From contig JAFIGI010000016.1 of assembly GCA_020831465.1 (NCBI GenBank), forward strand, positions 1 through 33,179: a stretch of 33,179 nt of DNA. The letters are read 5' to 3'. Within the stretch, counting starts at the first letter, position 1, and the number at the start of each line of letters is the position of its first letter. Shown piece after piece: positions 8,421 to 15,364 of the stretch. The translations under genes were made by a program, and so were the position numbers. The stretch is from Chlamydiales bacterium (GTDB taxonomy: Bacteria; Chlamydiota; Chlamydiia; Chlamydiales; JAAKFR01). The notes beneath the pieces are model-generated. The model did no database searches. It had not been told where the DNA came from and saw only the letters and a program-made list of their open reading frames with translations.

Positions 8421-9425
8421 TGCTTTCATGATGAGGATCTTCATGATCCGTCGATCGAGCTCCTCCTCCCCTATCTTGCCGCTTCGGACAAGCTTGCAAA
8501 GAGAACGGATCGCCTCCGATAAATTCCCCTTCACCAAAAATAGATCGTAGTGATCGTCAAAAGCCGTGTGGAGTTCTTCTTCGAGTGAACCTTTCGCCTT
8601 TGTGGCATCAAAAATCATCAAGGTCTTAAACCCAATCGTCTCTTGAACCTGAAGATCGGGCCGCTCGAGAATCGGAAAGCTACCTTTGGACGAATGGGAC
8701 TTCTCAAGCTTATTCTCCTTCATTCCATTCTTTTCTTTCGCAACGATCCCTAACGCTTCTCGAATCCCGCGCCGAAAGGCTTGAATCTGTTTTTCAGTCA
8801 ACGGAAGCTTTTGAAAGGTTCTCTCCTGGTCAAATTGGACATGAACGCCTAGCCTGCGGTTTTGAACCATAACAGCTTTTCCTAAATCAGAGAATCTCTG
8901 TTCAGGAAGAGCGCTATCAGGAAGACGATCGCCTTGGAGATAAAAAGAAAGCCCATGGAGAAAATCATTTGCAATCAAAAGAGCCGTCTTTGAGATCTCC
9001 TGATAGCGCTCGATCAAATAGGCTTGCCGCTTATAATCTCCCTTTCGGAACAAAATGCCTCCGATCTGCCAAGTTTGGATCATCAGCTCAACTTCATGCT
9101 GAAGGGCGGTATCGTAAACGGCATCTGTTTCAAAAAAACAGAGCTGGGCTGCCTTTTCTTCCAGGGTCGTCATTTTACGTAGAAGGGCCTGAGCTCTATC
9201 GAGCAAGATCCTGTCTGCATAGACGCCGGCAGATGTGCGCCGCTTAGCTTTAAGAGGAACAGGGTCAGCTGGGTGAATCGGAAGCTCCTCTTTTCCTTCA
9301 GCCCAGGCCCTCCCTTGATAAAGCACCCGACGGCGCTTCCGCTCATCATTCTGCTCGTCAGAGCGATCTTTGTCGATCGGGAGCAGACGGTTCGCGTGCT
9401 GGCTGAACTGAGGTCCGTAAATCAT
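8406..9425 (-). CDS. Degenerate GH3/NagZ-like protein, probably not an active glycosidase
   Basis: This 339-residue protein has a basic, low-complexity leader (about residues 1-80) with no signal peptide. The rest then follows the order of the glycoside hydrolase family 3 N-terminal domain (NagZ, beta-N-acetylglucosaminidase). Residues 84-98 read RKMTTLEEKAAQL, 119-126 read WQIGGILF and 149-158 read LLIANDFLHG. LGKAVMVQNRRLGVHV lies at 181-196. The end, LVRSGKIGEEELDRRIMKIL, matches the closing helix of that domain. The KHFPGHG loop that carries the catalytic histidine is not present. The stretch 228-262 is short and divergent, although Asp273 (IFDATKA) may correspond to the nucleophile. A remnant or a binding protein is likely. 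It may be the counterpart of the unnamed gene between lpxD and pdhA in Chlamydia. The ATG at 9425 has AGGT upstream. Confidence 0.7.
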   Translation of the reverse strand: MIYGPQFSQHANRLLPIDKDRSDEQNDERKRRRVLYQGRAWAEGKEELPIHPADPVPLKAKRRTSAGVYADRILLDRAQALLRKMTTLEEKAAQLCFFETDAVYDTALQHEVELMIQTWQIGGILFRKGDYKRQAYLIERYQEISKTALLIANDFLHGLSFYLQGDRLPDSALPEQRFSDLGKAVMVQNRRLGVHVQFDQERTFQKLPLTEKQIQAFRRGIREALGIVAKEKNGMKENKLEKSHSSKGSFPILERPDLQVQETIGFKTLMIFDATKAKGSLEEELHTAFDDHYDLFLVKGNLSEAIRSLCKLVRSGKIGEEELDRRIMKILIMKALFFK

Positions 9426-9774
9426 AATCTACCTGTTCAATCTTTTTCTATTATTATAGCAAAAAAACGTTAAGGCGATATTAAGATCAAAGTGGCAATT
9501 TTTAGCAAACAAAAGATTCGAAAAATCAAAGGGTCCCACTACTCTAAGCATCCAAGAGATGCTTCTAAGCTATTTAGATAGATGTATTTTAGAGAAAAAT
9601 TCTTTTTTCTATTATGAATATTAGATTAAGAACATCCCTTTCAAGAAAGGGATGAAAAAGGGGCTGCCGGTCGCTCTCTTCTAGAGCCTCTCTTAAAAAG
9701 TTGAGGTTGAAGATTGCTTAAGGTGAGATCAATCATTTCTTGTCTTTTGACTATAGCTTGGTTAAGATGGCATC
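9426..9774. other. Non-coding region with two perfect hairpins
   Basis: This gap of about 350 bases between the GH3-like gene and pdhA contains no convincing gene. It holds the extended -10 promoter on the minus strand and two perfect inverted repeats. One has 7-base arms at 9546-9552 and 9558-9564. The other has 10-base arms at 9633-9642 and 9645-9654 with only two bases between them. Neither is followed by a clear T run on either strand, so they are not obvious terminators. The stretch 9565-9632 is AT-rich. Any pdhA promoter must lie in this region; TTGTCT and TAAGAT spaced 17 bases apart (9740-9768) end too close to the ATG to be convincing. Confidence 0.5.
9453..9461 (-). promoter_or_regulatory. 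Extended -10 promoter of the GH3-like gene
   Basis: On the minus strand TGC is followed by a perfect TATAAT, an extended -10 element, about 28 bases upstream of the ATG at 9425. No good -35 box is seen at the right distance, which is tolerated with extended -10 promoters. Confidence 0.5.
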
Positions 9775-10806
9775 ATGATCGATCGTTCCTATTTCTCGCC
9801 CAACCCGGAGCGCTCCGTAGACGAAAGGGCCCGGGAATTGATTAACCGGGTCGGCTCGAAACAGATCCGTGAGGCACTGCGTTCCATGCTGCTCATCCGG
9901 AACTTTGAAATCCGGGGTGAATCGGCTTACCAACACGGTCAAGTCGGGGGTTTTTACCACGCCTACTCTGGGGAAGAAGCGATTCAAACATCTGCTGTCC
10001 AGGTTTTTGGGAAAAATAATTGGTACATCGGCTTTTACCGTTGCCACGCCCTTGCCCTTCTTTTGGGGGCGACTCCCAAAGAGTTGATGGCTGAGTTATA
10101 TGGGCGCTCAACGGGAAATGCAAAGGGTCGAGGCGGCTCTATGCATCTTTATACTGACCGAATGCTCGGCGGGTTCGCTATCGTAGGCGGCCACTTACCG
10201 ATCGCGATCGGTGCCGCTTTTTCGGTGAAGTACCTAAAGCAGAAAGACGAGGTTGCTCTCTGCTTTTTGGGAGAAGGCGCAGTCGCGCAAGGTGCTTTTC
10301 ACGAATCGCTGAACCTGGCATCCCTTTGGAGTCTCCCTGTTATTTTCATTATTGAAAACAATCAGTGGGGAATGGGAACGCATGCTTCTAGGGCTCTTTG
10401 TTTTTCAGAAGCGATTGCCGAAAAGCAGGCTTCAAGCTACAACATGAAGGGCTATACCCTGAACGGGATGGATTACTTCAATTGCTATGAAGGCTTCGAG
10501 CACATTCACCGGGAAGTTCTAGAGACGGGACGCCCCGTTTTAGTCGAGTGCGTTTGCGAAAGGTTCAAGGGGCATTCCATATCGGATCCCGGCCTCTACC
10601 GAACTAAAGAGCAGCTACAAACCCTCATGAAAAAAGATCCGATCCCTTTTCTGAAACATTACATGGAGGAGAATCAGATTCTGACAGATGAGGAGTTCAA
10701 GGCTATGGACAAAGAGGCAAAGGAGACGGTGATCGAGGCGATGGCCTATGCTGAAAAGAGTCCTTGGCCCTCTCCCGCAACTCTCGAGGAGGACGTCTAT
10801 GCCTAA
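9775..10806 (+). CDS. pdhA: Pyruvate dehydrogenase E1 component, alpha subunit
   Basis: A 343-residue subunit of the thiamine-diphosphate E1 enzyme that decarboxylates pyruvate and, with PdhB and PdhC, feeds acetyl-CoA to lipid synthesis. Family landmarks include MLLIRNFE near residue 43, GGFYHAYSGEEA, RGGSMHLY near 120 and MGTHASRA after the ThDP motif. The ThDP/Mg motif reads GEG at 166-168 followed by IENN near 195. The usual first element is GDG, so an acidic residue is kept but changed. The C-terminal region holds GHSISDPGLYR. No Shine-Dalgarno precedes the ATG at 9775, and the next methionine is too far inside the domain. The last eight bases overlap pdhB. Confidence 0.95.
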   Translation: MIDRSYFSPNPERSVDERARELINRVGSKQIREALRSMLLIRNFEIRGESAYQHGQVGGFYHAYSGEEAIQTSAVQVFGKNNWYIGFYRCHALALLLGATPKELMAELYGRSTGNAKGRGGSMHLYTDRMLGGFAIVGGHLPIAIGAAFSVKYLKQKDEVALCFLGEGAVAQGAFHESLNLASLWSLPVIFIIENNQWGMGTHASRALCFSEAIAEKQASSYNMKGYTLNGMDYFNCYEGFEHIHREVLETGRPVLVECVCERFKGHSISDPGLYRTKEQLQTLMKKDPIPFLKHYMEENQILTDEEFKAMDKEAKETVIEAMAYAEKSPWPSPATLEEDVYA

Positions 10807-11773
10807 AACCCAGACGGTCGAAATGCGCGAGGCGCTCCGCCAGGCCCTTGATGAGGAGATGCAGCATGATGAAAGAGTCGTTATCATCGGCGAAGAGGTT
10901 GCTGAGTACAACGGCGCCTATAAAGTCACAAAGGGGCTTCTAGACAAATGGGGAGCGCAGCGCGTTCTTGATACGCCAATCGCTGAGCTTGCCTTTGCAG
11001 GACTCGGGATTGGCGCCGCTCTGACCGGAATGCGCCCTGTAGTAGAATTCATGAGTTGGAATTTCTCATTTGTGGGCTGTGACCAGATCATTTCCAATGC
11101 CGCGAAAATGCACTACATGTCAGGGGGGCGCTTCAATGTCCCGATCGTCTTCCGCGGCCCTAACGGGGCTGCTGCCCAGGTTTCCAGCCAGCACTCCCAC
11201 TGCGTCGAAGCTCTTTATAGCAACCTGCCGGGTCTGATTGTGATTGCTCCGAGCAACCCTTACGATGCGAAAGGATTGTTAAAATCAGCGATAAGGGACA
11301 ACAATCCGGTCCTTTTTCTGGAAAGCGAACTGGACTACGGAATGAAAATGGAGATTCCGACGAAAGAGTATCTTCTCCCCATCGGGAAGGCCAAAGTCGT
11401 GGAAGAGGGAACCGACCTCACGCTGGTCTCACACAGCCATATGCTCGGGAGATGCCTTCAAGCCGCAAAGCAAGTCGATGCGAGCATTGAGGTCATCGAT
11501 CTGCGCACGATCAAACCGCTCGATATTTCGACCGTGATAAAATCGGTGCAAAAAACCAATCGGTGTGTCATTGCCGAAGAGGGCCACTACTTTGCCGGCA
11601 TCGCCGCTGAGGTCGGCTTTGAGATTATGGAATTTTGTTTCGACTATCTCGATGCACCTGTCGCCCGCGTTTGCCAGCGGGAAACGCCGATGCCCTACTC
11701 CAAAGTTTTGGAAGCCCAGACATTACCTAACGTCGACCGCATCATAGATGCGATCCAAAAAACCCTACGATAG
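10799..11773 (+). CDS. pdhB: Pyruvate dehydrogenase E1 component, beta subunit
   Basis: A 324-residue partner of PdhA that completes the alpha2-beta2 E1 active site. Typical beta-subunit motifs are visible: EALRQALDEEM near the start, IGEEVAEYNGAYKVTKGLLDKWG, the segment DTPIAELAFAGLGIGAA, and EFMSWNFSF. Near the end are EVIDLRTIKPLD and EEGHYFAGIAAEV. I chose the ATG at 10799 because GGAGG sits just upstream inside pdhA and the protein then begins with MPKTQTVEMREAL, as in homologs. A longer frame upstream has no homology. The gene overlaps the pdhA stop by eight bases and is followed seven bases later by pdhC, so the three form one transcription unit. Confidence 0.96.
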   Translation: MPKTQTVEMREALRQALDEEMQHDERVVIIGEEVAEYNGAYKVTKGLLDKWGAQRVLDTPIAELAFAGLGIGAALTGMRPVVEFMSWNFSFVGCDQIISNAAKMHYMSGGRFNVPIVFRGPNGAAAQVSSQHSHCVEALYSNLPGLIVIAPSNPYDAKGLLKSAIRDNNPVLFLESELDYGMKMEIPTKEYLLPIGKAKVVEEGTDLTLVSHSHMLGRCLQAAKQVDASIEVIDLRTIKPLDISTVIKSVQKTNRCVIAEEGHYFAGIAAEVGFEIMEFCFDYLDAPVARVCQRETPMPYSKVLEAQTLPNVDRIIDAIQKTLR

Positions 11774-11780
11774 AACGACT

Positions 11781-13055
11781 ATGCCGTTTACTGTTACGAT
11801 GCCTAAACTCTCTCCGACGATGGAGGAGGGAACGATTGCCAAATGGCACAAAAAAGAAGGCCAATATGTTAACGCCGACGAGCTTCTTTTAGAAATTACC
11901 ACCGACAAAGCTACCGTCGAACACAACGCGCTCGATGAGGGATGGCTCCGCAAAATTCTTCTGCCCGAAGGATCTACCGCACATGTCAATGAACCGCTTG
12001 CCCTTTTCACGGCAGAAGAGAATGAAAGCATCGAAGGATTTGAAACAAAAAAACCGACTGAACAGGCTGAAGAAAATCCCGAAGAGGAAGAGAAAGCGGC
12101 CGAAACTCCCTCCAAGCCGGCTCCCACAGCCGCTCTTCAACAGCCTGCCTTTGTCCCAGAGCCTCCCCTCAAAGGGGCTGAGCTAGAGCAAAGGGCAGGA
12201 AAAATGCACGCCACCCCATTAGCCCGACGCCTGGCAAAGGAGCGCGGACTCGACCTCTCGACCGTCAAAGGGTCAGGGCCGGGCGGCAGGATCACTAGCC
12301 GCGACCTTGGAAATGCCCAACCGGCCGGTTTGGTCACTTTCGGACGACAAGAGTCTCCGCAGATCGCTCCGGGAAGCTACGAGGAGATACCCCTGACCCC
12401 GATGCGGAAAGTCGTCGGACGCCGCCTGCAGGAGTCGAAAAGTTTCATTCCCCATTTTTACGTCAAGCAAACTATCAATGCCGAGCCGATCGTCGCTCTG
12501 CGCGAACAGCTGAAAAGGCTCGGTTTGAAAATCACATTCAACGACATGGTCTTGCGCGCTTGTGCTTTGGCACTGCGCGAACACCCTCAAGTTAATGCCG
12601 GCTTCAATTCGGTCAATCAAACACTTATTCAATTCAAAACAATCGATATCTCGATTGCCGTTACGCTTGAGGGCGGCTTGATTACTCCCATCGTGCGTCA
12701 TGCCGACTACAAAAACCTCGGACAACTCTCGCTTGAAGTCCGCGCACTCGCCGATCGAGCCCGCAAAAGCAAGCTGAAAGAGCATGAGTATAAGGGAGGG
12801 TCTTTCACCATCTCGAACTTGGGGATGTACGGGATCACTGAGTTTACGGCTGTGATCAATCCTCCGCAAGCGGCCATCCTAGCCATTGGGGGGATAGAAG
12901 ATCAGCCCGTCATCAAAAACGGAGCAGTCGCTCCCGGCAAAGAGCTCTCTTTAATCCTTTCTGTCGACCATCGGGTAATTGACGGAGCGCTAGCCGCCCA
13001 ATTCATGAAGACGGTCCAGCATTTGTTGGAAAACCCTGTCTCTTTAACCCTTTAA
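11781..13055 (+). CDS. pdhC: Dihydrolipoamide acetyltransferase, E2 of pyruvate dehydrogenase
   Basis: A 424-residue E2 core enzyme that takes the acetyl group from E1 on a swinging lipoyl arm and passes it to CoA. A single N-terminal lipoyl domain (about residues 1-77) carries the lipoylated Lys43 in TTDKATVEHN. A Glu/Pro/Ala-rich linker follows (about 85-130). Then come the peripheral subunit-binding domain (ATPLARRLAKERGLDLSTVK, near 143) and the catalytic acyltransferase domain, with His397 and Asp401 in DHRVIDGA. The start at 11781 gives the expected MPFTVTMPKLSPTMEEG. No E3 (dihydrolipoamide dehydrogenase) gene is in the window, so it must lie elsewhere. Confidence 0.97.
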   Translation: MPFTVTMPKLSPTMEEGTIAKWHKKEGQYVNADELLLEITTDKATVEHNALDEGWLRKILLPEGSTAHVNEPLALFTAEENESIEGFETKKPTEQAEENPEEEEKAAETPSKPAPTAALQQPAFVPEPPLKGAELEQRAGKMHATPLARRLAKERGLDLSTVKGSGPGGRITSRDLGNAQPAGLVTFGRQESPQIAPGSYEEIPLTPMRKVVGRRLQESKSFIPHFYVKQTINAEPIVALREQLKRLGLKITFNDMVLRACALALREHPQVNAGFNSVNQTLIQFKTIDISIAVTLEGGLITPIVRHADYKNLGQLSLEVRALADRARKSKLKEHEYKGGSFTISNLGMYGITEFTAVINPPQAAILAIGGIEDQPVIKNGAVAPGKELSLILSVDHRVIDGALAAQFMKTVQHLLENPVSLTL

Positions 13056-14174
13056 CTGAGCCACAGCGGCATTGTGCCGCTCTTTTAAGGTCCCGATTGT
13101 TGTGAAGTGGTAGATCAGCCCTTTTTCGGGATGAAGTGCCCGTGTCATGCTTTCGCCTTCGACTATCTTAGCAAAATGGACTCGGGCCATCGCTGTCCAG
13201 CAGCCTGCAGCGTAAAAGCCGTTTTGACCAAGCTTCTCAGGTCCACCTCCCCCTTCAGGCCTCCAATCACGGCTTTGAGGACCATTGACAGACCAGAAGC
13301 CATCGGATCGGTCGATGCCGTTATTCCAGTCCTTCTCAATTAACGCGCCCAATTTGCGCCCATTAAGCGGATCAATAAACGAGTAAAGCGCAGCATAGAA
13401 TTCGGCAGTCGCGTAGAAAGGAGCTTTGACGATTTGCTTGACGGAGAATTCCATCTGTGTGGGAATATCGCTTAATTTAAACCGGCGCTGATCTTTATAA
13501 ATGGGTTCGTCTCTGAAAGCTTCACGGGCCATGCTTCCTAATATATAAAATGGAATTGCGACAAGGCGGACGAGATGGTAGGCGATTGCAGCTGTGGCGT
13601 GCAAAGGGGTCGTTGCCCCCACGATTGAACTGACATAATAATGTTCGAAGAGGGTTTTTTTTCCGTAAAAAAGAGCTTCTCCCCTCCCCTCTTCATTCAG
13701 CGTCGAGGTGTCGATATAGCCCGGATAGTAAAAACCGTTATCCTCTCCCTGCTTGTAATAGGCTTCCTGCCAATGTGAATCCCCGGAGAGTTTTCCAATG
13801 CCGCTATTCGTTAAGGGGTTGTCCAAAGACTTAACGCGGCGGATCACAACGCCTGCTCCAATCGAAAGAAAACCGCAAACGCCTGCTCCAATTCCCACAT
13901 AATTCCAGTTCAGATTTTGGATCGAGGAGGCGAAATTTTGCGGAAAGGCGGCCAAAGAACCGTTCAACCCCATCAATCCCGCAGCAATTCCGACAATGAG
14001 GGCGGCTACGACAACAGCTCGGATGACGGGAGACGAGTGATACCTCGACGGCAGTTTTTGCAAATCGTTGTAGACACTATTTATTTCTTTAGTCAGCTCT
14101 TCGAAATTCGATTTATCGAATTCAGGAACGGGAAGAAATCCTTCGGGATAAGGGCGGGGGCCGCAACAATACAT
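13044..14174 (-). CDS. Hypothetical membrane protein, tandem paralog A
   Basis: A 376-residue protein of unknown function. It starts with a proline-rich cytoplasmic-type leader (MYCCGPRPYPEGFLP). Two membrane helices follow, about residues 48-75 and 90-112, with FPQNF in the loop between them. A third hydrophobic segment comes near residues 180-215 (ATAAIAYHLVRLVAIPFYIL). The C-terminal part contains EKDWNNGIDRSDGFWS and FYAAGCWTAM. All these blocks recur in the same order in the gene at 14225-15259, so the two are diverged duplicates. I chose the ATG at 14174, which has AAAGAGG five bases away; the GTG at 14180 would sit on top of that site. Its last 12 bases overlap pdhC tail to tail. The two genes separate pdhC from glgP, which I remember as adjacent in Chlamydia. 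Confidence 0.8.
   Translation of the reverse strand: MYCCGPRPYPEGFLPVPEFDKSNFEELTKEINSVYNDLQKLPSRYHSSPVIRAVVVAALIVGIAAGLMGLNGSLAAFPQNFASSIQNLNWNYVGIGAGVCGFLSIGAGVVIRRVKSLDNPLTNSGIGKLSGDSHWQEAYYKQGEDNGFYYPGYIDTSTLNEEGRGEALFYGKKTLFEHYYVSSIVGATTPLHATAAIAYHLVRLVAIPFYILGSMAREAFRDEPIYKDQRRFKLSDIPTQMEFSVKQIVKAPFYATAEFYAALYSFIDPLNGRKLGALIEKDWNNGIDRSDGFWSVNGPQSRDWRPEGGGGPEKLGQNGFYAAGCWTAMARVHFAKIVEGESMTRALHPEKGLIYHFTTIGTLKERHNAAVAQLKG
13065..13085 (+). terminator. Possible terminator of the pdh operon
   Basis: A 7-base GC-rich perfect stem (13065-13071 with 13075-13081, loop TTG) is followed by CTTTT ten bases after the pdhC stop. The U run is short. The site lies inside the 3' end of the convergent gene, so its role is plausible but not certain. 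Confidence 0.5.
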
Positions 14175-14199
14175 GGTCACCTCTTTGTCAGGAGCTGCA

Positions 14200-14228
14200 A
14201 TTATAGCTAAAAATTAAGAATTAGTTAA
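14200..14228 (-). promoter_or_regulatory. Predicted sigma70-type promoter of paralog A
   Basis: On the minus strand TTAACT (14223-14228) and a perfect TATAAT (14200-14205) are spaced 17 bases apart, just after the stop of the upstream paralog and 26 bases before the ATG at 14174. The second paralog therefore seems to have its own promoter. Confidence 0.65.
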
Positions 14229-15259
14229 GTGCTAAAGATTTCTTTGAGTTCGGATCGAGAAAAGACCAGATAGACATTCCCTTTTCTCTCATCTACAGCG
14301 CGACCCAAGCTTTTACCGCTCCCCTCTACGATTTTGCCCTTTTTGTACTCGACAACTCCGATCGGCTGCCAGCAGCCCGCAAGGAAGAAGTTCAATTCCA
14401 GATTCCCGAAATTCCAAAGGCGCTGAGGTCCCCCAAGCGACCAATATCCCTCCGATCTTGTCGCCCCATAATTCCAGTCGCGCTCGATCTTGGCGGCAAG
14501 CACACGCCCACCCATTGGATTGATAAGCGAATAGATCCCCGCAGCCATGAATGCTAGGCTGTAGAACGGCGCTGCAACAACTTGTTTTAACGACTTCCAG
14601 GGTTCTAAGACGATATCGACAAGCTTATAGCGCTCCTTCTTTCCTAAAACAGGGCGGCCGAGAGATGCTTCTACGAGATAGTTGGCCGCTACCCAGAAAG
14701 GAATGACCAGTGTACGGATCGCATGATAGGCGATCGTACAGACTGTATAGAAGGGGGTTGCAAGAGGAACAGCCGTGCTTACCACATAATGGTTCCCGCA
14801 ATTTTTGACTGCGTAGAGATAAGCGCTTCCGTTGCCGCCCTTCAGAGTCGATTTATCGATATACGTCTCTCCATAATAAAATACTCCCTCCTTTTTAAAC
14901 TCGAAAACCGCCTCTTCAATGTGTTCCTTGTAGTTATGTGAAAGGAAAATCTGACTATTCACATAGGGGTCCTCCTTTGAGCGTGCCCGATGGACGACCC
15001 AATAGGCCCCACCGATCAGAAGAAGGGTCGCTGCAGCGCCGATTATCAACTTGGTCGGGTCGAGATGCGTGAAGAGGTAGACGAAGTCTTGCGGAAAAGT
15101 CGTAACATTTCCTAAACAAAACAAGGCAAATGCGGTGATGCTAAGCGCGGTAAATGCAAAGAGAACAGATCCCTGGACGCGAGAGCAAGTTGAAAGCTCC
15201 TTCCCGTATTCCGGAGGCAGCCTGTGGTATCTTTCTTCTGGTGTGATTGGATTTACCAT
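14225..15259 (-). CDS. Hypothetical membrane protein, tandem paralog B
   Basis: A 344-residue protein of unknown function, paralogous to the gene at 13044-14174. Two membrane helices lie near residues 29-50 and 68-88, with FPQDF between them. The shared blocks that follow are YIDKSTL near 134, then HYVVSTAVPLATPFY and IAYHAIRTLVIPFWV. Further on are KQVVAAPFYSLAFMAAGIYS, ERDWNYGATRSEGYWS, and FFLAGCWQPIGVVEYKKG with GKIVEG. The conserved WNxGxxRSxGxWS and AGCW motifs suggest a folded domain after the membrane segments. No Shine-Dalgarno is seen before the ATG at 15259. It is divergent from glgP, with about 105 bases between the two starts. A role at the envelope or the host interface is possible but unsupported. 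Confidence 0.8.
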   Translation of the reverse strand: MVNPITPEERYHRLPPEYGKELSTCSRVQGSVLFAFTALSITAFALFCLGNVTTFPQDFVYLFTHLDPTKLIIGAAATLLLIGGAYWVVHRARSKEDPYVNSQIFLSHNYKEHIEEAVFEFKKEGVFYYGETYIDKSTLKGGNGSAYLYAVKNCGNHYVVSTAVPLATPFYTVCTIAYHAIRTLVIPFWVAANYLVEASLGRPVLGKKERYKLVDIVLEPWKSLKQVVAAPFYSLAFMAAGIYSLINPMGGRVLAAKIERDWNYGATRSEGYWSLGGPQRLWNFGNLELNFFLAGCWQPIGVVEYKKGKIVEGSGKSLGRAVDERKGNVYLVFSRSELKEIFST

Positions 15260-15312
15260 GATTGTTTAATTTTACCCAAAAAAGATTAACATTTAATAAA
15301 GAAAAAAATATT

Positions 15313-15340
15313 TTGACACCTCTCACCCTCTCTCTATAGA
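15313..15340 (+). promoter_or_regulatory. Predicted strong sigma70-type promoter of glgP
   Basis: A perfect TTGACA (15313-15318) and TATAGA (15335-15340) are spaced 16 bases apart. The expected transcription start is near 15347, only about 18 bases before the glgP ATG, and AGAGGGG serves as ribosome-binding site. Confidence 0.7.
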
Positions 15341-15354
15341 CTCTTATTATAGAG
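15332..15354. promoter_or_regulatory. Palindrome over the glgP promoter, candidate operator
   Basis: CTCTATA (15332-15338) and TATAGAG (15348-15354) form a perfect 7-base inverted repeat with nine bases between them. The left arm covers most of the -10 box and the right arm reaches the ribosome-binding site, so a bound repressor or an RNA hairpin here could control glgP. Confidence 0.4.
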
Positions 15355-15364
15355 GGGAAAAATC

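Noticed and set aside
12273..12869. 198-codon minus-strand frame inside pdhC
   Set aside because: It lies wholly antisense to the catalytic domain of a certain gene, has no ribosome-binding site and encodes no recognisable motif.
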